Source: Pseudoscleropodium purum
Taxonomy: Eukaryota > Streptophyta > Bryopsida > Hypnales > Brachytheciaceae
Length of the DNA: 64,000 bases
Direction of reading: 5' to 3'
Assembly: GCA_963969395.1 (NCBI GenBank)
Contig: OZ017798.1
Location: 10,160,173 to 10,224,172, forward strand
Part shown: one piece after another, positions 11,826 to 23,135 of the stretch
Layout: each line of letters begins with the position of its first letter
How positions within the stretch are numbered: position 1 is the stretch's first letter
Notes under the pieces: model-generated
Seen by the model: only the letters and a program-made list of their open reading frames with translations
What the model was told of the DNA's origin: nothing
The model's database searches: none
Translations under genes and position numbers: made by a program

Positions 11826-12014
11826 GGTGTTTTCAGTGAATTTTTAAGTTAGTCCTAAACATAAGATTATAAGTAATGACTTTCAAAGAGATTTTTAGTA
11901 AAAATTTACTAGAAAGACATGTGTTTTTAGTCAAATTTTGCTAAAAATCTCCTTGAAGGTCTTTATTTATAATCTTCTGTATAGGACTATATTTAAAAAC
12001 TCACTTAAAATACC
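11826..12014. mobile_element. foldback element (imperfect inverted repeat, about 85-bp arms)
   Basis: The left arm (about 11826-11908) and the right arm read in complement (12014 to about 11927) match over most of their length. They share in order GGT-TTTT, AGTGA-TTTTTAA, TAGTCCTA, AAGATTATAA, GACTTTCAA/GACCTTCAA and GAGATTTTTAG. The loop is only about 20 bases. This is the form of a foldback MITE, and a transcript would make a long hairpin. It lies at the downstream edge of the LINE-like tract. Confidence 0.75.
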
Positions 12015-13552
12015 TCTTTCTCTTAGAGTGATAATAGGTTGGTAAAAACATGGTAATAGCAACGGTGGTACAGTTTGTTCACATGGCTTTTCTTTGAATA
12101 TGCCTACATTCATTAGTATGAAGCATCTTGTGGTTGTATGTAACGTTAGCAATTTGGATATTTCTTGTATTTCTTTATTGTGCCTTTGTATACACAATAC
12201 TCTTATATAGGATTCTATACCCTACATAAGACATGTATTCAAGTATTTGTTTGATTTGGGTAACATAGTGGGCATTTTGTAATGGGTATTCTACTAGCCA
12301 AAAGAGGTGTTTGTCAACTTGACCTATATATTGTCTATATGAAAATTTTAATAATTTAATAATTTGCACATTTGTAATAGTGTGATTGGTCTAGAATTTA
12401 TTTGACATGTGATAATGTAAGGTTTTAATTTTTTCAATTTGTTGATGGATAGGAATTTGTAAGTTGTATTGGTGTTTTTTATCCTCTTCTTTTTGGTCTA
12501 TATAATATTTTATGAAGAAAATTGGTCCTTTGCGTAGCATAAATTCTAAAGAGAACTTATCATATCTATAGAAGTATTTTGGTGTAGAACACGTATGTTT
12601 GTAGTCCAATTTAGATAGTCTATATTCTTTTTGGTTTCCTACAACACCTAGTGCATCGGCTATATATGTCATTTTCTATAATGCCAATATGTGCTTTAAC
12701 TTTTTGTATTCTATATACGAAGAGAAGAATGGCTTTGGAGCATGTAGATGATAGAAATGAATATTGTTCTATTTTGATAGTTACATTGCAATGTTGGGCA
12801 TTTAATGTGTTGAAAATTAGATAAAAGGATTTTAATATATCAATAAAAATGTGTGTTGGTTTGAACATTGTTTTTTTCATTTGTTAATATTTTTAGTAAT
12901 TTGTGTACGAGTGTTAGTTCTACATGAAGTATAATTTGGAGATCTAGTAATTTGCTTGAGAGCTTTATTTTCCATTGGAATTGTATATTGCATATATTGT
13001 AGTTTCCACTGACCAGTTTCCAAATCAAGTAGTTTGTTCTTGAGGTGGTATAAATGATTTATTAGTGTAATATTTGTAGTTTGAAGGGTATTTAAGTGGT
13101 AGTTTATTTGTGTAAGAGGGCATTATGGATGATGGTGGATTTGGGTTAGGTTTAATTGTGGGTTGTAGTGGTATGGAGTTTAATTTAGGGGCGTTGTTAA
13201 CATTTTTATGTTGAGGTGTATTAGGTGTCATGTGTAGGTATGGTTAGGCATTTGTAGTTCTATAGAGAATTTGTGTAGGTTAGCAAGTAGTGTTTTATTT
13301 CCTAAAGTATGTTGTTGATGGTGTGTGTATAATATTTGAATAGCCATTTGTTCTCTTTGGGGTTTATTCTTAAGTTTGTGAATTTTGTTGGTTCATTATA
13401 ATTGACCATATCAATGAAGAATTAAGCAAATTCATATGTCTTAGAATTGAAGTGAATTAGGGGATGTTTTGTTATACCATATGGGATCTCAAAGTATTGT
13501 GATATTGTTTGGGTTTGCTTGAGTTGCAACTTGAGCCCAAAATATTGCTTTT

Positions 13553-13640
13553 ATTAGTAGATGTATTAATTTTATGTGGATGAGGATATGCCATATAGTA
13601 GATGTTTTAATTTTATGTAGATAAAGATATGCCATAGCTT
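13553..13640 (+). repeat. tandem duplication of about 43 bp
   Basis: Two neighbouring copies share TAGTAGATGT, TTAATTTTATGT and GATATGCCATA with a few differences. The duplication lies inside the LINE-like tract. Confidence 0.6.
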
Positions 13641-15164
13641 GACCATTGTTGATTGTAGATTGGTTCCATAAGATGTTTTTCAGCTACCTTGGAAGGTTGC
13701 AAGTTTCCCTACGTTCCATTGGATTCCGAGACTTTGAGATTTACCTCGCAGCAAGTGTCTCATGTGGCAAAGAGATTGCCACATCATTTTTAAAATTAAA
13801 AAATTACAATTATTATTTTTCATTTTCATTTGTCAATTTTAAAAAAATTAAAAAATTAAAAAATTAAAAAAAAGCCATTCCTAACCTATTGGGGGAAGAG
13901 CACTAGAAACAAGTCTGAAATGGCCCTCTAGGCCCTCCAAAAAATATGTAATGTAAAAGAATCTGAAATGCAATCTCTTTTATGTGGTGAGTAGAATTGT
14001 GTACATTGCCTGGGATAAGTGACTAGCAAGTAGAAGTATGGATGTGTAATATCAAAAGAAAAAGTGATTTGGTTGTATATGGGTTTTGATAATGTATATT
14101 GGGATTTTTCAATTAGATTTTTCTTAGAGATTTTATAATTGTATATTTGATACAATCAAATTATTTTGAATTCAAATGACAGTGGGAATAATTATATTGT
14201 ATAATATAGGTGTGAATGTATATGATATTGTTGCCACAACCATTGTAGTTTAGCTTTGGTAATAGTGATTATAAATTTATCTATTGCATTGGATAAGTGT
14301 ACTTTTTATAATTCTATGTGAATGTAGGGATATGTTGTTTGTAAAACTTTCATTATAGCAACATTCTTGTAATGTAATATGAATGTTGGAGAGTGATAGA
14401 ACGGGTGAGATGAATCTCATATCTTTCAATTGTGATTGATAGAAGTGTTGAGTTGCAAATTTGGGAAGTGTTGGTTTTGTTGTGTGTTTTGTGGAATTGA
14501 CACCATGTATACATGGATGTAGGCATGTTGTATTGCACTGCATTCTTTAGAATAGTTGAATAGTGATACCAAGTTTATTACTATGAATGGTGTATGTATT
14601 TTAAAAAAAAAAATTATTCTAGTGATAGTATATGTATTCCTAATGCTATGATGATTTGAGCTAGGATTGTGATATAGTAGTCCAATAATTTATTACAATA
14701 TTTTGTGAGGTTTGTTTTGTGATATTTGGAGGATCTATTCTTGTTCTAAATTTGTTTGTATTAATGAGAACAAAAGATGTATTTTTTGAGTGAATTTTTG
14801 CTACCCTTTTGAATATGTATAAGGTATGAGATATTGATGAATGAATATTCATGTTGTTTATGTGGGATTTGGAAGTGTTTTAGATCCTTCATTTTTGTGC
14901 ACATGTAGTATACTATTACTTTGTATGCTTTGTATGATATGCCGGGGTCATTGATTGCATCTTTTAATTGATTGAGTGTAGGTGAAGTAGTTTGTTTTGA
15001 ATGAAAAAGTTTCTACTCCAAATTCATCTTGGTGTAGGTGTGGTGATATTTGATGCATTGTTTGGGAGTCCATAGTTTGTGGTGATTTTCTTATTGATTT
15101 TGATTATTTGTTTTCTTACAGATGCCATTGAATATGAATTGGACAAAAGTTGCATCTTATACTA

Positions 15165-15265
15165 GGTCTTAGTACCATTCTTGTAGTACGTTCCTATAGT
15201 ACCATTCCTATAGTACCATTCTTACCAAATGTTGCATCTTATACCAAGTTTTAGTACCATTCTTT
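15165..15265 (+). repeat. short degenerate repeats around TAGTACCATTC
   Basis: The word TAGTACCATTC occurs four times within 90 bases. The longer phrase TTGCATCTTATAC(T/C)A flanks the cluster on both sides. It looks like local slippage duplication inside the old LINE tract. Confidence 0.55.
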
Positions 15266-16280
15266 TTGTTCAACCATGCCTAGTTTTTGTTTCATTGTTG
15301 CAAGGCATTTAGTAAATAGGTTACAATAATGTTTACTTTAATATTGTTGGATAAGTTTTTTTTATTATAAATTCTCTTTGAAGGTTCCAATTTAGTGAGG
15401 GTATTATTTAGATATTAAGATAGAAGGATGCTTCAATTTGATATAATACTAGTATGTTTTGGCCTTTGTGATTAATATTGTGTGATTAAATGCATGCTTT
15501 GGATGCTTTCAGGGACATTTTAGGATTATATAGGCATTTAGTGATGGCACATTTATTTATGCCTAACTTCATACCAACCCATCACAAAATTTGTCTATTT
15601 TGTTTATTTGGTGTTGGATTGATTTAATATCATCAAATAGTGATGCTAGATCCTCAATATAGATTGTAGAATTTATGGTTGTTTTTGATGTGTAGAATGT
15701 GTATCCATAGTTGTCTTCTTGTATCCATCCAAGTAGTGGTTTGAAGAAAAATAGGAATAAATAGGAACTAAGAGTGTATCCTTGTATGCTTTCTCTTGGA
15801 ATTGGTAGAAGTTTTGTATAACTAAAGTGGTCTCAAAAGAAGATTATAGAGGATTGAATATATGTTTCCAACTAAATTGATGCCATCTTGTAGATCTCCA
15901 AGGTCACTCATTAAAGCTAGTAGTCTTTAGTGGTCTATTGATTTGAAGGCATTTTTGAAGTCTCTATATATAGTATGCACATATTTTTAGATGTAAATCT
16001 AACATCTGTTAGTGCTAACATGAGTAATTGTATTTGTTGTGCAATACATCATTCTTGTCTAAAACCTTCTTGATTGTCATGCAATATTTGGTGTTCTTCT
16101 CTGTATGAAGTGAAAAGTGTTTGTATTGTGTTGTAAATAGTTTATATATGATGTTGGCTAGCGTAATAAGTTTGCAGTTATTTAGAAATGTAGAATCTAT
16201 TTTTTTTTGTATAATAGGATGGTGTGTCTGACTTTCCAATTTTTAGGTATTTGTTGTCACTTACAGTACTATTTGAAATA

Positions 16281-16760
16281 GTTTGTCTAGTAGGTCATGG
16301 AAATGTTTCGGCCAATGAGTTTCACTGGAATATAAATCTGATCTTGTGTCCACGTGAAACGACTCCGTTGCATTTCTGCTGAAGCCAGAGAACCTTCATC
16401 AGAAATGTACCATGAAGGACCTACAAAGAACAGACGTACCTGTGGACGATACAATCTGTTGCTAGGGTTTGCTGGAAAAATTTATAATGCTTGAACCTAT
16501 CTAGGGACTTCAGACAAGTCGGTGGAGCAGAACTGAAGGCACTGTAAACTAACAGAATGTTGAAGAGAGGAGGTTCGGATTGATTTATTGCGTTCGAATT
16601 TTAGGAAAGAAACTGATTTGCTCTTTTCCTAGAAGAAATCAATGACAAAAAATGGGAAGGGCTTTGGATTGAGCATTAATTCAAGCTTATCTGATAGGAA
16701 GAAGTACGGTTCATGAATCTCCCTGTAACTCGGATTGAAACCTTCGCACCGCCTGGCGTT
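16281..16760. other. spacer between LINE tract and duplicated GC-richer block
   Basis: Composition rises toward about 45% GC. No gene is recognised. Bases 16453-16472 are the exact complement of 16771-16790, an inverted 20-mer about 300 bases from its partner; the same 20-mer recurs once more in direct orientation at 17089-17108 with one change. Confidence 0.4.
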
Positions 16761-16768
16761 TCTACGGA

Positions 16769-17440
16769 ATGCAAACCCTAGCAACAGATTGCATTGTCGT
16801 GATGAGCCGAGCTCGCGGCTATGATGGAATTCGCCGTGGAAAACGACCACGAGAGCACGATCATGCGGAAATTCTCACACCGGTAGCCACTCTCGGCCAT
16901 GGTCGAAGATTCCGTAGCATATGCCATTGCCGTGTGTTCAGGAGAACATGCAATTGCCCGCTCTCAAGCATTCTCGCTTCGACGGACTGCTCAAACACAA
17001 TCGCCGTTCCGAATCGAAGCTGTTTGGTGGAATTGCGACAATGTCGGAGGTCTTAGGGTTTGCACATGCACTGGAGTTTCTCAAGAGTGCAAACCCTGGC
17101 AACAGATTGCATTCTCGTGAATTGTGGAGTAGACGTCGAGCTTGCGGCTATGGCAGACTTCGCTGTGGAAGAAAACGACCACGAAATCCATGTGTTTAAA
17201 AGTGACAAGAATAACACAACCATGGGATTTCAACCGTACATCAGAACCCTCGCCATGACCCGAATATTCCTTAGGATATGCTTTAGCCAGGAGAACCGAC
17301 GGCCAAACAAACACTTGTCTTATCTCATGCATTTTCATATCGGCATACCGACTCCTTCCTTCGTAATGCACAATCGCCGTTCCATACGAAGCTTTTTGCA
17401 TAAAAGTCGGAGCTCTTAGGGTTCGTACACTGAGGTTCCC
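16769..17440 (+). repeat. tandem duplication of a unit of about 320-350 bp
   Basis: Two diverged copies lie side by side. The first (from 16769) and the second (from 17087) each contain, in order, GCAAACCCT(A/G)GCAACAGATT, a GCATT(G/C)TCGTGA block, CTTGCGGCTATG or CTCGCGGCTATG, GAAAACGACCACGA, and an AGGAGAAC block. Each closes with CAATCGCCGTTCC, a GAAGCT block and CTTAGGGTT, at 17000-17055 and 17368-17420. Several frames are open through it on both strands but none is recognisable, so I treat it as duplicated non-coding or pseudogenic DNA. Confidence 0.7.
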
Positions 17441-18026
17441 ATTGTTCTTCTTGGCACTAGAGGAAACTGCAGTAGAACGTAAGCTCGGCCGGATTCCTGT
17501 GACGGACGTCGGCCCTAGCTAACAAGCGGCGCCGCGCGGCGTTGACTGCGCTCTGACCGTCGGAGCTATTTCGAGCGCGCTCGTCGTCTGGTCACTCTGG
17601 TGTCTTGTGAAGGTTGATCTTGGTTGTTTTTTTGTCGTTGCGGTGTTTTTTTTTTAGGTTATGCTGGTAACAGGTTTAGGTTATTTTTCTCGGGCGTGAA
17701 GTCTTGAAAAGGAAGGTTGAAGAAGTTTTGCTTTCTTTGTGTGGTGCTGTTGATCGATTTCTGGGAGCACCCGGAGGCGATTTAGGTGGCTGGTTATTTT
17801 GAGCTGGAAGGGTTGTATTTAGAAAGAGCGAACAGTGTTCTTCGTTCAAGGTTCGAAGCGAGCGTCTCGCTGGATTTGCGAGCTGCACCTGAGAAGTGTT
17901 GAGTGGGAATGCAAATTTTCGGGTGTTGTTTGTTGATTCTGTAGCGGCGGCTGATTTTTTTGAGCGAGGGACAATGTGTTTTATTTCTGTTCGCTAGGTT
18001 GTGACAGAAGACTGGACCTGTTTTGT
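17441..18026 (+). promoter_or_regulatory. probable promoter and leader of the acidic-protein gene
   Basis: This GC-richer block of about 590 bp precedes the tandem leader repeats and the ATG at 18276. It contains T-rich runs (17620-17660) typical of plant leaders. No certain TATA box is visible, so the transcription start cannot be placed. Telobox-like AAACCCTA words lie just upstream at 16773 and, on the minus strand, near 17053. Confidence 0.35.
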
Positions 18027-18270
18027 GGCTCCTGTCGACCTTAGTTCTGAGTGAGATAAGCGGAAAAATTTCGTGGAGAGTTTGTTGCGTAGCGCTAGTT
18101 CGGAGGACTTTTTAATGACTTTTGTGGACCTTAGTTCTGTGTGAGATAGTCAGGAATATATTTCGTTGTTGCTTAGCGCCACTTTCGAGATATTTATGGC
18201 TCTTGTCGACCTGAGTTCTGAGTGAGATAGACAAAAAACAAATTCTTGCAAGTTTGTTGCAAAGCGCCTA
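18027..18270 (+). repeat. three tandem leader repeats of about 80-90 bp
   Basis: Three units begin near 18027, 18119 and 18199. Each has a variant of CTGTCGACCTTAGTTCTGAG followed by TGAGATA, a variable middle, and TTTGTTGC-(2 nt)-AGCGC near its end (18081, 18165, 18252). The third unit ends six bases before the ATG of the following gene, so the array lies in the likely 5' leader. Confidence 0.8.
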
Positions 18271-18275
18271 CCGCG

Positions 18276-18986
18276 ATGACGCCCTCCGCGAACGGGCAGA
18301 AGCACGATGAGCGGCCGAGAGTGTACGTCGTGGAGCGTCGCGCGGAGTTTCGGCGTTTGAACGCGCAAATCGGTCCTAACGCCGAGGAGCAATTTTACGA
18401 GCCGGAGATTTCGTATCTGGAGGACGCTTATATCGACGAGAAGCAAGCGTATGGCGTGGCTATTCTGCAGCAGATAGCCGAGCTTGACGAGCAGGTGCCC
18501 GAGAATGTCACGCACAACGGCCGCAAGGTGGCTTCGCAGTCGAGCATGTCGTTGAAGGAGCGATTGAAAAGGATTCACAAGGAGGTCGACGTGGCGGCGG
18601 AAACGCACGAGGATCCTGACGCCTCTGAAAACACGCCTGTGGTGAAATACGAAGTCCTGGAGTTTCCTTTGGCCGAGCGCGTGCCGTTTCAGGAGAGCGA
18701 GTTTCTGAAGGAGCTCGACAATCCGTCCGGGTCGGACGAGGAAGAGGAAGAGGGCGACGAGGACGACGGTGATGAGGAAGAAGGGGAGGAGGAAGTTGAT
18801 GAAGGTGAAGAGGGTGTGGAAGAAGGAGAAGAGGAGGACGAGGAGGAAGAAGAGCCATCAGCAGGTCCTGACCATATCATTGAGCTTGACGACGACGACG
18901 ATGAAGGCGAGGAAGTTGACGACGATGACGACGATGACGACGAAGACGAAGATGGGGCGCCGCATACCAAGAAACAAAGGACGTAG
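18276..18986 (+). CDS. acidic-tailed protein of unknown function
   Basis: A single open frame of 236 residues runs from the ATG at 18276 to TAG. Residues 1-150 have mixed composition and include RPRVYVVERRAEFRRLNAQI, a helix-rich stretch SYLEDAYIDEKQAYGVAILQQIAELDEQ, and a basic patch SLKERLKRIHKE. Residues 153-229 are almost entirely Glu, Asp and Gly (long GAG/GAC/GAT runs). The protein ends KKQRT, a possible nuclear signal. I do not recognise the family. Long acidic tails are common in histone chaperones and nucleolar proteins, so a nuclear, basic-protein-binding role is a guess. Coding status is supported by codon-like GC content well above the flanks and by a sustained frame outside the low-complexity tail. 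Length variation is expected in the tail because it is a microsatellite-like GAN repeat. Confidence 0.7.
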   Translation: MTPSANGQKHDERPRVYVVERRAEFRRLNAQIGPNAEEQFYEPEISYLEDAYIDEKQAYGVAILQQIAELDEQVPENVTHNGRKVASQSSMSLKERLKRIHKEVDVAAETHEDPDASENTPVVKYEVLEFPLAERVPFQESEFLKELDNPSGSDEEEEEGDEDDGDEEEGEEEVDEGEEGVEEGEEEDEEEEEPSAGPDHIIELDDDDDEGEEVDDDDDDDDEDEDGAPHTKKQRT

Positions 18987-19177
18987 TGCGTCTTCTCTCG
19001 TTTCCATACGACTCACTCTTGCGCGGAGGAACTGTCATCTCTCCGCAGCCGTATAGATGCTCATTGTCTGAAGAATCAGGAGCCCCAGTCCCCGAGACAG
19101 CTGCAGTGGCTAGGTGTAAATTAGAGACGGACTATGGCTGTGCCGGCTGTCTATGGGGCTGCACACTATGTGACTAT
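18987..19177 (+). other. 3' untranslated region, proximal part
   Basis: This moderately GC-rich DNA follows the acidic-protein stop. No further gene is seen. It passes directly into the tandem duplications downstream. Confidence 0.4.
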
Positions 19178-19790
19178 GTCCATGCTTAGGCGTAGGTGTT
19201 TATTTATTGTGCTTTGAAACTTGAAACATGATTGCTCGTTTGCACAGAAGAAGGTGATTTCAGGGTGGTGTGACATGTGTTCTTGTTGAACGGAAGCAGG
19301 CCATGAGGACCATAGTTACACTTTGGGACTTTGGGACGATGTCCGTGCTTAGGCGTAGGTGTTTGTTTATTGTGCTTGACACCTAAAACATGTTGTTTTA
19401 TTGTTTGCAAAAAAAATGATTTCAGGAATTTGTGTTTGTGTTGAACTGAAGTAGGTCATGAGAACCATGGTGCGAGTGTATCTTACTGTGATAAAGTTAT
19501 ACCGCCTCTTGTGCTGGTACCTAATATTTGAAGATGGGTATTTTTCTTTTTACAGAGAAGCGGGTGTGATATCTTTGTTTTCAGTTACGATTGTCAAATT
19601 TTTTCAGGAATATGTGTTTGTGTTGAACTGAAGTAGGTCATGAGAACCATGGTGCGAGTGTATCTTACTGTGGTAAAGTTATACCACCTCTTGTGCTGGT
19701 ACCCAATATTTGAAGATGGGGTATTTTTCTTTTCACAGAGAAGCGGGTCTGGTGTCTCTGTTTTCATTTACGGTTGTCAAATTTGCTTTT
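19178..19790 (+). repeat. two overlapping tandem duplications (about 163 bp and 186 bp)
   Basis: A unit with GTCC(A/G)TGCTTAGGCGTAGG and TTATTGTGCTT starts at 19178 and again at 19341. A second unit with TTTCAGGAAT-TGTGTTTG, GAACTGAAGTAGGTCATGAG and CTTGTGCTGGTACC begins near 19423 and 19609, the two copies being very alike. A weaker version of its first part lies near 19260. The copies follow the acidic-protein gene and could lie in its 3' untranslated region. Confidence 0.85.
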
Positions 19791-22700
19791 CTCACTGTGT
19801 CCTTGTATCCTTGATTTGTCTCGAACATCAGCAGATCGTATCTCCGAGCGGCTCGACGCTCCTACGTTTGTCACGCACAGCAGGGGCTGGCCAAATTTCC
19901 TGGTACATGCCCTAGGATTTGCAGGTTTGGTCATGACGTAATTCTTCTTACTACCTTACAGTACTTCCGTTCGATCAGTCTCTCCCTTGTGATGTTTGAA
20001 ATGTGATTTGAAATTACATTCTTTGGGAGTCCAGCACTTAGAACCCTGTTGTGTACCAGTCAGAATACACTGCTAAGGGGACGAATGGGCTTCAGACATG
20101 CTACCAACTTGGATTGTGGAAGTTGTGCAAGCAAATGCGTACACATGTCAGATTTGGAGGATCTACAGGGAAAGTGCAATTACAGTCTCATTTGAAAAAG
20201 AAGCAAAATGTACGTTTTTGTTAGAGGTTGCTTTTAGCACACCCTACCTTACATAATTTACAAGCTGGATTGTTGGAAAGGTATTCGTCTTTGGAGTTTG
20301 TGACCTTTGGAGGTAGTGTAAAGTGGGAGGGAGCCACATAGTGTATTTCATCCCTCTTTTTGTTTGCACGAGCTTATAACTATGGCATTTGCAACATAGT
20401 GTAGTCTATTTTCTAGATCTATGATTTGAAACTAGTTTGTGCAATTTTATTGTTACAAAGGATTAAAGTGTTGTCTATATAATTTTCTTGCTTGGATTGA
20501 AAATGCTAAATATAATGCTCTAATACCTTCTAGGACAAATGAAGTAAGAATTTGTAGAATCTATACTTTCTTTCTTGAGAATGTGCTTGGGAAATGGATT
20601 TGCCTAAAATGTATGGTTTCCATTTATGAGAGCCTAGGGTCAATTTTAGATCAACCTATTTTCGACACTTTGAAAATCTATAGTTTGTTCATATGGATTT
20701 AAAAAAAATGCATTCTAAGAGAACCTAAAATCTCCTTTCAACTAATATCTAGAACTAGCAAATGCTTTTATAATTCATGAACTCTTATAAAACACTAAGG
20801 TTAAAAAGTGGTCAATGAATGATTTCATTATTCATTGTAAAAACAAAGAATACACCTATAGGTTCATTAATTGGAGTAATTTTGGTGACTATGTTGGTCA
20901 TGGGATTGTGTCGTTTAATCCCGAAATGCTTGAGGCACCAAAATTCGGTATTTGCAAAACTTTGAAGTTAAATAGAACCTAACTAAGTTGCTATTTTTAT
21001 TAATTTATATTTTTGAAAGATTCTTCTTGAAGTCTAATTTTAACATCAAAAATCTGATCTTGAAAATAAATGATAGTGATTTTTCTATTCAAGGTTTTGT
21101 ACAAGGGTATCCATTGCAATCTTGATTTCAGCCTTAAATACACTAGGACTTGAAGAAAAAATCACATTCAAAATTCATTTAAAAAAATTGTAGAGTAGAT
21201 TTTAAGAAACCATAAATTGATTGGGGTTATTCATGTTAGGCCCTTAAACCTCATATTTTTTTGGTCACCAATTTTTTAGGTTTGACTTGTGAAAAGTGAA
21301 TTGAAAATTTTTCATAGTTTTATCACCCTCATGGTCAAACGTTATAATCTTCTATGTTGTATTTTTTCTTCCTTTGTGATCTCCAACATGTCTAGTTTGA
21401 ATTTGTGCAATTATAATTCAAAAAAAGTTGATACAAATTTTTAAAATGTTATTTTTTTGTTCAAATTTGAGCAAATTTCTAGAGGCACAGAACAAGCCTT
21501 GAGCATTTAGGGGTTAAAAGTTAGCATGTACGTTTGTGAATGAGTTTCTTGACTTGTGTGTAGGTAGTTCAGCCTTGAATTTGTAACGATAAGTCTTCTT
21601 GTAAGGGAAAATATCCTTAAAACAGACATTCTCATCAAAATGTTTACTCAGTGCAACTCACTACTCAATTTGAAGTAATCCAGTGGTTATTTCAAAATGT
21701 ACTTCATTTGCATTTCGTACACCCGCCCTTTCAACCATACTTATATTTTCTAGACCAACTTCTATGGACAAACGATATGGGTTAATGTCTCATATATTTT
21801 GTATCCATATTTTTTGTATGTACCCATATCCGTATTTACATTATACTTTATCCGTATCTATATTATACCATATGTGTATTTGTATCCATATCTCTCATTT
21901 TTCGAGATCAATGGTGTCAAAGGGGAGGGGAGGCGAAATTATTCTTGGAATCAACAGCTCTCATTTTTTCCAGTGGGTGTGTGCAGTGTTAATTGAAACC
22001 AGGTGTGTCGCATCTTTTCACTGGATAGTAATATTGTTCTGTACACTTTAATTTGAGTATTGTGCGCATCATGAATTCATGATCCCCTAATTGTGGATTG
22101 CATCAGCTGAAAATAGGTCACTCAAAAACCACCAAATCTTCGATGTCAATGAGCAAACTGCAGGGAACATCCTGTGGCATTGCATTGCAGGGGAAGTGAT
22201 TGTTCAATTCGTTCTTCAAAATTAGCTAAAAACCTGCAGCCCTTCACTTTCGATAGCCTTTCGAAGAAGCATTCTAAATAAATTCAAATTTTGTAGAAAC
22301 TTGCCCTTGTAAATTGTCACAGTTTTAACTCATTTTGACAATTATTGTAGAAAACGGGCTCATTGTGCCCCCAAAGCTCTTGTAATGAAATCAGCCATGA
22401 TCCCACTTGAATGCACTTCTAGTAATTTGGCTAAAATTCTTGAAGAAAAAATCCTCTACTAAGGGACTCCACCTATTCAGAGGAAAAATGTGATTCAATG
22501 CACTTTCTCATGAATATGCGCTCTATGCATGATGGGTTCAGTTGGTTCTAAGGTGGAATCTCCATTCATGAAAGTTCCCCATTGTTGTAGGTTTGACTAA
22601 TATACACTCAAAGTTGGGAATTGTAACTCACGAGTACATATACATCATTTAATGATTATGACAACATTAAGCAACTGAAGTGTCAAAGTCTGACCACGAC

Positions 22701-23135
22701 TTTATTCACCCTCTAGCAAAATTTCAAAAACCCATAATCATATGGTATCCAATACAGCTGGAAGCCACAAGAATGGGTTCCCAATTATATTGATATGGGG
22801 ACAATTGTGGTTTCCAGTAAACTCTAAAATTGTCCTACTCAAGCTCTACAACTTCACTTACAAAGGGAGTTGAAATTTGGAATTTGACGGTGAAATGTAA
22901 CTACACCTAAATGCTACATGTTGGGTTGCGTATTGGATCTTTATACACCATGATTTGCAGGCATTAGAAACTGCTTATTAAATGTGTGCTATACCTCAAA
23001 TCCTTTGAACTTGAAAATTAGAAATGCAGTTTCTATACACTTATCGAGACTGCCAGTTTCAGAAGTTCTACATACACCGGCGAGTTCGGTCACTTCGGCT
23101 AAGCTTTGGATGATTGCTGCATTTAGCAACTTCAT
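19791..23135. other. gene-poor region between the acidic-protein and F-box genes
   Basis: The first few hundred bases keep genic composition; from about 20.4 kb it becomes AT-rich. No protein signature is recognised. A degenerate pyrimidine-rich repeat of TATCC, CATATCC and CGTAT words lies at about 21780-21895. The frame 21683-22051 reads through this repeat and is not a gene. The part from 22.9 to 23.1 kb should include the 3' end of the F-box transcript. Confidence 0.35.

Larger units (their letters stand above)
12015..16280 (-). mobile_element. decayed LINE (non-LTR retrotransposon), minus strand
   Basis: In the 5' part on the minus strand (16280 to about 15500), reverse-transcriptase motifs are legible across several broken frames: NCKLITLANIIYKLF (the RPI-L block before the first catalytic motif), then YRDFKNAFKSIDH with RLLALMSDLGDLQDG (motif A with its aspartate), then NLVGNIY. 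The remaining 3 kb to 12015 has scattered frames without clear motifs, perhaps the C-terminal part. The whole tract shares an unusual composition: the plus strand is rich in T and G and poor in C. Many stops and frameshifts show that it is inactive. The exact ends are not visible. Confidence 0.75.

Noticed and set aside
18689..18970. 93-codon poly-Ser frame on the minus strand
   Set aside because: It is the antisense reading of the GAN-rich acidic tail of the gene at 18276-18986.
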